A DNA stretch of 5,718 nt from Chloroflexota bacterium (GTDB taxonomy: Bacteria; Chloroflexota; Limnocylindria; Limnocylindrales; CSP1-4): contig JACCYW010000457.1 in the NCBI GenBank assembly GCA_013696275.1, positions 1-5,718 on the forward strand. The letters are read 5' to 3'. Below the pieces are notes generated by a model that saw nothing but the letters and a program-made list of their open reading frames with translations, made no database searches and was not told where the DNA came from. Shown here piece by piece: positions 1 through 5,048 of the stretch; position 1 is the first letter of the stretch, and every line of letters begins with the position of its first letter. A program made the position numbers and the translations under genes.

Positions 1-2
1 CG

Positions 3-1016
3 TCACTCCGGCGGCGCCCCGAGGTAGGCCTCGATGACCTTGGGATCGGCCCTGACCTCGGCCGGTGTGCCCTCCGCGATGCGCTCACCATGATCGAGCA
101 CGGTGATCCTGTCACTCACCCCCATGACGACCCGCATATCGTGCTCGATGAGCAGGATGGTCAGGCCCAACTCTCCGCGCAACCGGCCGATGAGCTTGGT
201 CATCTCCTCGGTCTCATTGGGGTTCATCCCTGCTGTCGGCTCGTCAAGCAAGAGCAGCAGCGGATCGCTCGCCAGCGCACGCGCGATCTCAAGGCGCCGC
301 TGGTCCCCGTAGGGCAGGTTGCGGGCGACGACGTCACCGCGTCCCTTGAGGCCCACCAGCTCCAGGAACTCGCGACCACGGGTCCGCGCACGTTCCTCCT
401 CGCGCGCCCGCCGGGGCGTCGACAGGAGCGCGTCGAGCATGTTGCTGCGCAACTTCGAGTGCATCCCGACCAGCACGTTCTCGAGCACTGTCATGTTCTG
501 GAAGAGCCGGATGTTCTGGAAGGTGCGCCCGATGCCAGCCTCCACCATGTCGTTGGGACGAGCGCTCTTGAACAGGCCGAACCGGACAAGCAGCCGGTCC
601 CACCAGGGCGGCCTGACGATAGCCACCAGCAGGGTCAGGATGAGCAGGACCAAAGCGACCAGCACGCTCACGCCGAGCAGCCCCACCGAGCCCGTCGCCA
701 GCCCGATGGCCAGGCCCAGGGACAGGGCGATGAGTGCGGGCGCCAGCCACACGAACGGCTCCAGCCAGGCGCGGATGGGGCGCGCGACCATGCGCTTGCC
801 GCGGAAGTCGATCTGGCCGTCGGTCGGATCGATGATGCCCGCCACGACGTTGAAGAAGGTGGTCTTGCCGGCCCCATTGGGCCCGATCAGGCTGACGATG
901 GATCCCTTCGGCACGACCAGCTCGGCGCTGTTGACAGCGATCAGGCCGCCGAACCGCTTGGTGATGCTCCGGGCGTGTAACAGGACCTCCGGCCGACTGG
1001 CCTGCTGGGTGGTCAT
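3..1016 (-). CDS. livG: Branched-chain amino acid ABC transporter ATP-binding protein (LivG-like) with a hydrophobic insertion
   Basis: Cytoplasmic ATPase subunit that would hydrolyse ATP to drive amino acid import through the LivH/LivM channel. All ABC motifs are visible in order: Walker A GPNGAGKTT (residues 45-53), Q-loop GRTFQN (Q167), signature LPYGDQ (234-239), Walker B LLLLLDEP with catalytic E259, D-loop region TAGMNP (261-266) and H-loop IEHDM (H292). The LPYGDQRR-type signature, RTFQNIRLF and the C-terminal VIEAYLG are typical of the LivG branch rather than LivF. The protein has 337 residues against about 250-260 for the family. The excess is mostly a segment at about residues 78-152 with two predicted membrane helices (separate entry). 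ATG start at 1016 overlaps the livM stop as ATGA, so translation is probably coupled. TGA stop at 3-5, so the gene is complete. Family assignment is very safe; amino acid specificity is inferred from family only. Confidence 0.95.
   Translation of the reverse strand: MTTQQASRPEVLLHARSITKRFGGLIAVNSAELVVPKGSIVSLIGPNGAGKTTFFNVVAGIIDPTDGQIDFRGKRMVARPIRAWLEPFVWLAPALIALSLGLAIGLATGSVGLLGVSVLVALVLLILTLLVAIVRPPWWDRLLVRFGLFKSARPNDMVEAGIGRTFQNIRLFQNMTVLENVLVGMHSKLRSNMLDALLSTPRRAREEERARTRGREFLELVGLKGRGDVVARNLPYGDQRRLEIARALASDPLLLLLDEPTAGMNPNETEEMTKLIGRLRGELGLTILLIEHDMRVVMGVSDRITVLDHGERIAEGTPAEVRADPKVIEAYLGAPPE
561..785 (-). other. Predicted two-helix membrane hairpin inserted in the LivG-like ATPase
   Basis: This segment encodes about residues 78-152 of the LivG-like protein. 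After the strand GQIDFRG (67-73), an ordinary LivG has roughly 15-20 residues before GI(A/G)RTFQN; here there are 87 between G73 and G161. The extra segment has two long uncharged hydrophobic stretches, about 87-107 and 110-134, separated by a short Gly/Thr/Ser turn. Arg/Lys residues (R75, R79, R82 before; R135, R141, R145, K150 after) and Trp residues (W84, W90, W138, W139) flank it. Positive charge on both sides fits a hairpin with both ends in the cytoplasm. The reading frame and the motifs on both sides are intact, so it is not a frameshift. Boundaries are approximate, and the membrane topology is a reading of hydrophobicity, not a computed prediction. Confidence 0.8.
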
Positions 1017-2182
1017 CCCATCTGACCCTTGGCGTCGATCCCCTCAGGCGAAGTCGTCATGGCATCCTCGGCCGGAGCATGGAGCTCGCGCGCCCTGCGC
1101 CGATTGGGGAAGAGGCCCTCCGGTCGCAGCAACATCATGCCGACCAAGGCCAGCCCGAACAGCAGGAACTGGTACTCCACGAAGTCGATATCGCTCAGGA
1201 TGGGGACCGTGAAGACGTCGAAGAAGGCGGTCAGTTGCTTCAGCAACACCGTCTGGATGATGTAGATCACGAAGGCGCCAACAGCGACGCCCCATGAGTT
1301 CGCCATCCCGCCCAGCACGACCATCGCCAGGACCGTGAAGGAGACCTCGAAGAGGAACTGATCGGGCGACACGAAGATGAGCTTGGAAGCGTTGAAAACG
1401 CCGGCCAGGCCGGCCGTGGTGGCACCCAGCGCAAAGGCCAGCAACTTGGTCGTGACGGTGTTGATGCCAGCGCTGGCGGCGGCTAGCTCATCCTCACGGA
1501 TGGCCTGCCAGGCGCGCCCCACTCGTGAGTCCTGGAGCCGGTAGACGAGGACGAGGACGACCGTGATGATGAGCGCCATCAGGATGTAGTAAGGCACCGG
1601 GTTGATGCCGCCGAAGACGATGCCCGGCAGGCTCGGTCGGTCGATGCCGGCGATGCCGTTGGTGCCATTGGTCCATTGATCGGAGTTCTTGAAGACGACC
1701 GGCACGATCTCGCCGAAGCCGAGCGTCACGATAGCCAGGTAGTCGCCGCGCAATCTGAGGGTCGGCGCACCCAGCAGGATGCCGAAGGTAGCCGCCACGA
1801 AGGCACCCACCAGGAGCATCGGCCAGAACGGGAAGTGCAGGTCGGTGAAACTGGAGGCCGTGTAGGCCCACGTGTACGAGCCGATGGCGAAGAAGGCGGC
1901 GTAGCCCAGATCCAGCAGACCGGCCAATCCGACCACGATATTGAGGCCGACCGCCAGCAGGACGAACACACCGGCCTTGGCGAAGCTGTCCATCCAGGAG
2001 GTCTGCGCCAAGAAGCCGTTGAAAGGCGGCAGCGTCACGATGAGCGGCAGCACGGCGGTCACGATGGCCATCCCGACGATGATGGAGATCGAGCGATGGC
2101 GGCCGAAGAATCCGGCCACGTTGCCAGGGCCGCGCGGACGGACGGACCGACGCGCCGGCAGCTCCTCTATCCGAGCGGTCAT
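1013..2182 (-). CDS. livM: Branched-chain amino acid ABC transporter permease (LivM-like)
   Basis: Integral membrane subunit that pairs with LivH to form the translocation path for branched-chain or related amino acids. Hydrophobic segments run from about residue 32 to 352. Family hallmarks: GLNIVVGLAGLLDLGYAAFFAIGSY (from 79), the LRLRGDYLAIVTLGFGEI region (142-159), NGTNGI (172-177), the cytoplasmic coupling loop SRVGRAWQAIREDELAA (219-235) that contacts the ATPase, VVLGGMANSWG (288-298) and the closing LRPEGLFP (352-359). The 389-residue length fits LivM, which is longer than LivH. The first 30 residues are Arg-rich and cytoplasmic in character. A hydrophilic tail of about 30 residues follows LRPEGLF. 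The ATG at 2182 overlaps the livH stop (ATGA) and has only a weak Shine-Dalgarno, and its own stop overlaps the livG start, so both junctions look translationally coupled. Confidence 0.95.
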   Translation of the reverse strand: MTARIEELPARRSVRPRGPGNVAGFFGRHRSISIIVGMAIVTAVLPLIVTLPPFNGFLAQTSWMDSFAKAGVFVLLAVGLNIVVGLAGLLDLGYAAFFAIGSYTWAYTASSFTDLHFPFWPMLLVGAFVAATFGILLGAPTLRLRGDYLAIVTLGFGEIVPVVFKNSDQWTNGTNGIAGIDRPSLPGIVFGGINPVPYYILMALIITVVLVLVYRLQDSRVGRAWQAIREDELAAASAGINTVTTKLLAFALGATTAGLAGVFNASKLIFVSPDQFLFEVSFTVLAMVVLGGMANSWGVAVGAFVIYIIQTVLLKQLTAFFDVFTVPILSDIDFVEYQFLLFGLALVGMMLLRPEGLFPNRRRARELHAPAEDAMTTSPEGIDAKGQMG

Positions 2183-3108
2183 GCCCGTTCACCGAGCTGC
2201 TGCCCGAAGAGGCCGGCCGGTCTGAAGACGAGCACGATGATGAGCACGGCGAAGATGACCGCCTGGGACCATCGGGCATATCCCAATTGAGTCGTGATGA
2301 CCTCCACGAAACCGATGGCGAAGCCACCGATGACGGCCCCGCTCAGGTTCCCGATGCCACCCAGCACGGCGGCCGTGAACGCCTTGAGCCCGGCGCTGAA
2401 GCCCAGGCTGAAGCTGACAGTCCCGAACTGGAGCCCGTAGGCGATACCCGCCGCACCGGCTAGAGCCGAGCCCAAAAAGAAGGTCAGGGCGATGGTGACA
2501 TTGATGTTGACGCCCATGAGCTGCGCCGCCTCGCGGTCCTGCGAGGTGGATCGCATCGCCCGACCGAGGCGACTGCGCGATACGAACGATTGGAGAGCGA
2601 CCGTCAGGACCAGTGCGACCAGGAAGATGAATACGCTGATCCAGGCGATGTTCGCGCCGAAAAGCTCGAAGCGCTCCTGGACCGGGAAGATCTGTGGGGT
2701 CGCGACCGGCGATGGCCCGCGCCATGCGTACACCACATTCTGGAGTATGAAAGAGACGCCGATGGCGGTGATGAGGGGCGCCAAACGAGGCGCGTTGCGC
2801 AACGGACGGTAGGCGAAGCGCTCGATGCCCACGCCGATGACGCCCATGATGGGCATGGTGATGAGAAAGGCGGCCGCCAGCGAGAAGGCCAGCATGCCCG
2901 GGTCGGAGACCGGCCCGGAGAGGCCCAGTGTGGTCAACACGGTAAGAGCCACGAAGGAGCCAACCATGAAGATGTCGCCGTGCGCGAAATTGATGAGCTC
3001 GATGATGCCGTAGACCATCGTGTAGCCCAAGGCGACCAGGGCGTAGATGCCGCCGATGGTCAGCGCGTTGAAGAACTGCTCCGTCAGCGTGGCGATCAGC
3101 TGGTCCAA
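2179..3108 (-). CDS. livH: Branched-chain amino acid ABC transporter permease (LivH-like), TTG start
   Basis: Second membrane permease of the importer, partner of LivM. Hallmarks in order: the N-terminal block with GGIYALVALGYTMVYGIIELINFAHGD (19-45), ERFAYRPLR (96-104), the coupling loop RLGRAMRSTSQDREAAQLMGVN (180-201), AAVLGGIGN (246-254) and the closing FRPAGLFG (295-302). Length of 309 residues is normal for LivH. The start is TTG at 3106-3108, read as Met: it matches the usual LivH N-terminus length, and the minus strand carries GGGAGG (3118-3123) with a 9-nt spacer before it. No ATG near the expected N-terminus would keep the conserved first helix. It is separated from the upstream receptor gene by 86 bp holding a strong hairpin, and it overlaps livM downstream by 4 bp. 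Confidence 0.95.
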   Translation of the reverse strand: MDQLIATLTEQFFNALTIGGIYALVALGYTMVYGIIELINFAHGDIFMVGSFVALTVLTTLGLSGPVSDPGMLAFSLAAAFLITMPIMGVIGVGIERFAYRPLRNAPRLAPLITAIGVSFILQNVVYAWRGPSPVATPQIFPVQERFELFGANIAWISVFIFLVALVLTVALQSFVSRSRLGRAMRSTSQDREAAQLMGVNINVTIALTFFLGSALAGAAGIAYGLQFGTVSFSLGFSAGLKAFTAAVLGGIGNLSGAVIGGFAIGFVEVITTQLGYARWSQAVIFAVLIIVLVFRPAGLFGQQLGERA

Positions 3109-3117
3109 CGGATCAAG

Positions 3118-3123
3118 CCTCCC
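3118..3123 (-). promoter_or_regulatory. Shine-Dalgarno site that decides the livH TTG start
   Basis: On the minus strand the bases read GGGAGG, followed by the 9-nt spacer CTTGATCCG and then TTG GAC CAG. This supports the non-ATG start of livH. A nearby TTG at 3114-3116 is out of frame with the permease. Confidence 0.8.
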
Positions 3124-3148
3124 ACGGATCCAGGAAGTGCTGGACGTG

Positions 3149-3180
3149 ACGAGGCTGGGGAGTCGCCTCCCCAGCCTCGT
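3149..3180 (-). promoter_or_regulatory. Perfect hairpin between receptor and permease genes (attenuator or mRNA-stability element)
   Basis: The arms ACGAGGCTGGGGAG (3149-3162) and CTCCCCAGCCTCGT (3167-3180) are exact reverse complements, giving a 14-bp stem with a 4-nt loop. It begins 14 nt after the receptor TAA stop (3195-3197). On the minus strand the stem is followed by CACGTCCAGC rather than a T run, so it is not a canonical intrinsic terminator. The known parallel is the class of intercistronic hairpins in binding-protein transporter operons that protect or partly terminate the upstream transcript, so the receptor is made in excess over the permeases. That role here is an inference. Confidence 0.7.
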
Positions 3181-3194
3181 TGATGCTTCAGGGG

Positions 3195-4514
3195 TTAGGG
3201 GGCGATCTCTGCGAAGTCCTCCTGTCGCACGAAGACCCAGCCACCGGTGCCGTCATTCAGCTCCGTGTCGGTCTTATAGAAAGAGATGAACTTCTGGCTC
3301 GAATCGCCGTTCTCGTCGAAGTTGAGGGTGCCCAGGACCGTCTCGTAGGTGTTGCCACCGAAGATGTGGGCCCGAACGGCCTCCCGGAGAGCGGCCATGT
3401 CGGTGGCCGTGTCGGCCGATCCCTCGATGGCCCCGATGAGGGCCTGCGTGCAGGCGTAAGCCAACGCGCTGTAGGCCCCCGGCTGCTCGTCGAATTCGGC
3501 GCTGTACGCCGCGGCGAACGCTTCCGGATCGGGGATATCGTGGATGCCGGCAACGGTGCCGTGGACGTTCTCCGAGTTCTCGACGCCGGCCAGCGTGATC
3601 ATGGCTCCCTCCTGGCCGCCTTCCTGAAGGTCGGTCGTACCGTCGGGACCCACGAACGGGATCTCCAGCAATCCGGCCGTGCCCATGTCCTTGCGCAGCT
3701 GGCCGCCACCGGTGACCTGGGTCCCGCCGAAGAAGACGACATCGAAGTCGCCCGCCGCGGTCAGGAGCGCCGCGAAGGACTGGTTCGTCGTGAAGTCGTT
3801 GCCATCTCGCTTGACGACCGAGCCGCCCAGGTCCTCGAACTCAGCGGTGAAGGAGTTGGCGACGCCGACGCCGAAGGCCTCGGTGTCATCGATGACGTAG
3901 GCGCTGCGCGCCTCGAGGTCGTTGTACGCGTACTGCGCTGCCGCCGGGCCCTGGATGTCATCGGGGGTGGCGACGCGGAAGTAGTTGCGCTGCTCGGGAT
4001 TGTTGGGCCGATAGACCTCGGAGCCTTCCTTGGTCAGGTCGACGCCCGTGTTGGACGGGCTGCACTGGGCCAGGCCAGCCTCGTTGGTGACCGGGATGAT
4101 GGCTCGCGCCACGTTCGAGTTGAATGGTCCGACCATGCCCACCACGGCCGGGTCGGCGACCAGGATGCCGGCGTTCGAGGCGCCCTGGTCGGGGTCGTGA
4201 ACGCCGTTGACGGCGTCATCCTGGATGCTCAGCTCGAGCATGTAGCCACCGACACCGCCGGCCTCGTTGGCTTCCAGGACGGCCAGCTCGAGCCCCTGGC
4301 GGGTGGGGACACCGTTGGCGACTTCGCCGCCAGAGAGTGGTAGGTCGACACCGATCTTGACGGTGCCCCGACTGGACGCGCCAGCCGACGCGCCGGCCGA
4401 CGCTCCGGCGCTCGCACCGGGCGATACGGGGGGGGAAGTAGGCGCTCCGGCGGTACACGCCGCACCGACCATCAGGACGATCGCCCCGAAGGCACCGAGA
4501 TTCCTCAGCTTCAT
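3195..4514 (-). CDS. livK: Branched-chain amino acid ABC transporter substrate-binding lipoprotein (LivK/LivJ-like)
   Basis: Extracytoplasmic receptor that captures the amino acid and hands it to LivH/LivM. The N-terminus is a lipoprotein signal: basic start MKLRNLG, hydrophobic core, then MVGAACT with Cys20 as the probable lipidated residue (the -3 position is Gly, a relaxed lipobox). A low-complexity linker with GASA repeats (about 33-48) follows, then the periplasmic-binding-protein type 1 fold: VKIGVDLPLSGG (52-63), TRQGLELAVLEANEAGG (71-87), VVGMVGPFNSNVARA (124-138), LAQCSPSNTG (148-157), NYFRVATPDDIQGPAAAQYA (177-196), SAYVIDDTEAFGVG (204-217), DFDVVFFGGTQVTGGG (256-271) and PGAYSALAYACTQALIGAI (345-363). 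At 439 residues it is somewhat longer than typical LivK because of the linker. ATG start preceded by AAGGAGGAG. TAA stop. First gene of the operon. The ligand could be another amino acid, or an amide or urea compound as in related receptors, and cannot be told from sequence alone. Confidence 0.93.
   Translation of the reverse strand: MKLRNLGAFGAIVLMVGAACTAGAPTSPPVSPGASAGASAGASAGASSRGTVKIGVDLPLSGGEVANGVPTRQGLELAVLEANEAGGVGGYMLELSIQDDAVNGVHDPDQGASNAGILVADPAVVGMVGPFNSNVARAIIPVTNEAGLAQCSPSNTGVDLTKEGSEVYRPNNPEQRNYFRVATPDDIQGPAAAQYAYNDLEARSAYVIDDTEAFGVGVANSFTAEFEDLGGSVVKRDGNDFTTNQSFAALLTAAGDFDVVFFGGTQVTGGGQLRKDMGTAGLLEIPFVGPDGTTDLQEGGQEGAMITLAGVENSENVHGTVAGIHDIPDPEAFAAAYSAEFDEQPGAYSALAYACTQALIGAIEGSADTATDMAALREAVRAHIFGGNTYETVLGTLNFDENGDSSQKFISFYKTDTELNDGTGGWVFVRQEDFAEIAP
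4375..4422 (-). repeat. 12-bp tandem repeat encoding the Gly-Ala-Ser-Ala linker
   Basis: Units starting at 4375, 4387, 4399 and 4411 (plus-strand GACGCGCCAGCC, GACGCGCCGGCC, GACGCTCCGGCG and the divergent CTCGCACCGGGC) form a 12-bp in-frame tandem array. On the coding strand it gives the repeated GASA peptide. It forms the flexible tether between the lipid-anchored Cys20 and the binding domain. Gain or loss of whole units would change tether length without breaking the frame. Confidence 0.75.
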
Positions 4515-4525
4515 GTGTTGTGTGA

Positions 4526-4534
4526 CTCCTCCTT
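4526..4534 (-). promoter_or_regulatory. Shine-Dalgarno site of the receptor gene
   Basis: The minus strand reads AAGGAGGAG ending 11 nt before the ATG at 4514. It contains two overlapping Shine-Dalgarno cores (GGAGG and AGGAG). This is a strong match to the anti-Shine-Dalgarno sequence and fits the need for high receptor expression. Confidence 0.7.
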
Positions 4535-4733
4535 GCTCCTCATCGCGTCGTATCGACTTCGTCGTTCGCCTCTGTCGCCTTCACGAGCACGCCTCGTCTT
4601 TGAGTCGGCTGCAAAGGGGCGGCTCGCCCTCGGGCGGTGACCACCGGGCCGGTCACTCTGGGAACGGCCCATCTTCCATGCTCTTCCATGAGCACACGTG
4701 AGATGCGTTCATCGACCTTCGACGCGATGCCGT

Positions 4734-4761
4734 ATCATAGCCAGCGGCGTCTCGAATGCAA
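4734..4761 (-). promoter_or_regulatory. Candidate weak sigma70-type promoter of the transporter operon
   Basis: On the minus strand, TTGCAT (4756-4761) and TATGAT (4734-4739) are separated by 16 bp. The -10 matches the TATAAT consensus at 5 of 6 positions; the -35 matches TTGACA at only 3 of 6. Transcription would begin near 4727, giving a leader of a little over 200 nt before the receptor ATG. It is one of the few AT-richer spots in the spacer. Confidence 0.3.
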
Positions 4762-4793
4762 GGACGCCTTGAGCGCCCCGGGAACGGTCCGCA

Positions 4794-4809
4794 CGGTTCA
4801 AGTGAACCG
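4794..4809. promoter_or_regulatory. 16-bp dyad, candidate operator
   Basis: CGGTTCA and TGAACCG are perfect inverted 7-mers around a 2-bp centre (AG), a size suited to a dimeric helix-turn-helix regulator. The centre lies about 75 bp upstream of the transcription start inferred from the candidate leftward promoter, where activator sites often sit. I cannot match it to a known regulator: it is not the Lrp consensus, and it has GTTC-N4-GAAC, the reverse order of the LexA/DinR-type GAAC-N4-GTTC. Confidence 0.4.
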
Positions 4810-5037
4810 GCTAGGCACCCGGCGCGGCGCGCTCCGGGCCTCTGACAAGCACGTTGGGACTGCCATCGGCGGTCATGACGAGCCCGTAGGGCCGTCGCCG
4901 CACACACAGGGGAACGCCACGGAAGGTCCGGCCTTGACCCGCGCAGCATGCCCCGCGCGGTCGACCAGCTTCACCCCCTCGACGGGGCGGCTGAGTCTTG
5001 CTGCGACCCGTCCGCTCCCCTCTGTAGAACGACACAC

Positions 5038-5042
5038 AGGAG
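5038..5042 (+). promoter_or_regulatory. Shine-Dalgarno site that decides the NYN gene GTG start
   Basis: AGGAG is followed by the 6-nt spacer TCCTGC and then GTG AGT AAG. This fixes the GTG at 5049 as the start. The encoded MSKNVAVFVDVAN also begins right at the first strand of the NYN fold, as expected. Confidence 0.75.
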
Positions 5043-5048
5043 TCCTGC

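Larger units (their letters stand above)
4515..5048. other. Divergent intergenic region, no convincing gene; regulatory-looking elements
   Basis: About 530 bp separates the divergent receptor and NYN genes. Short ORFs here (for example one at 4637-5056 on the plus strand) translate to low-complexity, unfamiliar peptides and lack a good ribosome site, so I call no gene. Elements seen include a weak sigma70-like promoter pointing left (4734-4761), a 16-bp dyad (4794-4809), GGGAACG at 4660, 4780 and 4910, a 10-bp-period direct repeat (4672-4690), and small hairpins GTGACC/GGTCAC (4637-4656) and ACGAG/CTCGT (4583-4597). A GC-rich stem with one bulge at 4936-4962 lies ahead of the NYN gene. No tRNA, rRNA or recognised riboswitch was identified. 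I see no good -35/-10 pair for the plus-strand gene. Confidence 0.6.

Noticed and set aside
1494..2327. Minus-strand ORF of 277 codons across livM and livH in another frame
   Set aside because: It overlaps both permeases out of frame, and its Arg/Ser/Pro/His-rich translation is typical of a shadow frame.
3149..3180. Intrinsic (Rho-independent) terminator
   Set aside because: The stem is ideal, but neither strand has a T run after it, and the downstream genes clearly belong to the same transporter, so a full terminator is unlikely.
3180..4343. Long plus-strand ORF (387 codons) opposite the receptor gene
   Set aside because: It mirrors a clearly real gene on the minus strand. Its translation resembles no family I know, and such antisense ORFs arise from codon bias in GC-rich genomes.
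4634..4645. T-box-like string GGTGGTCACCGC on the minus strand in the receptor leader
   Set aside because: It resembles the conserved T-box motif GGTGGNACCGC but has one extra base. There is little room after the candidate promoter for stem I with a specifier loop, and no terminator hairpin with a T run follows.
4695..4700. CACGTG palindrome
   Set aside because: A 6-bp palindrome is expected by chance at this length, and no bacterial regulator can be assigned from it alone.
4934..4962. TTGACC as -35 box for the NYN gene
   Set aside because: The positions 16-18 bp downstream are GC-rich (near GCGGTC) with no -10-like hexamer.
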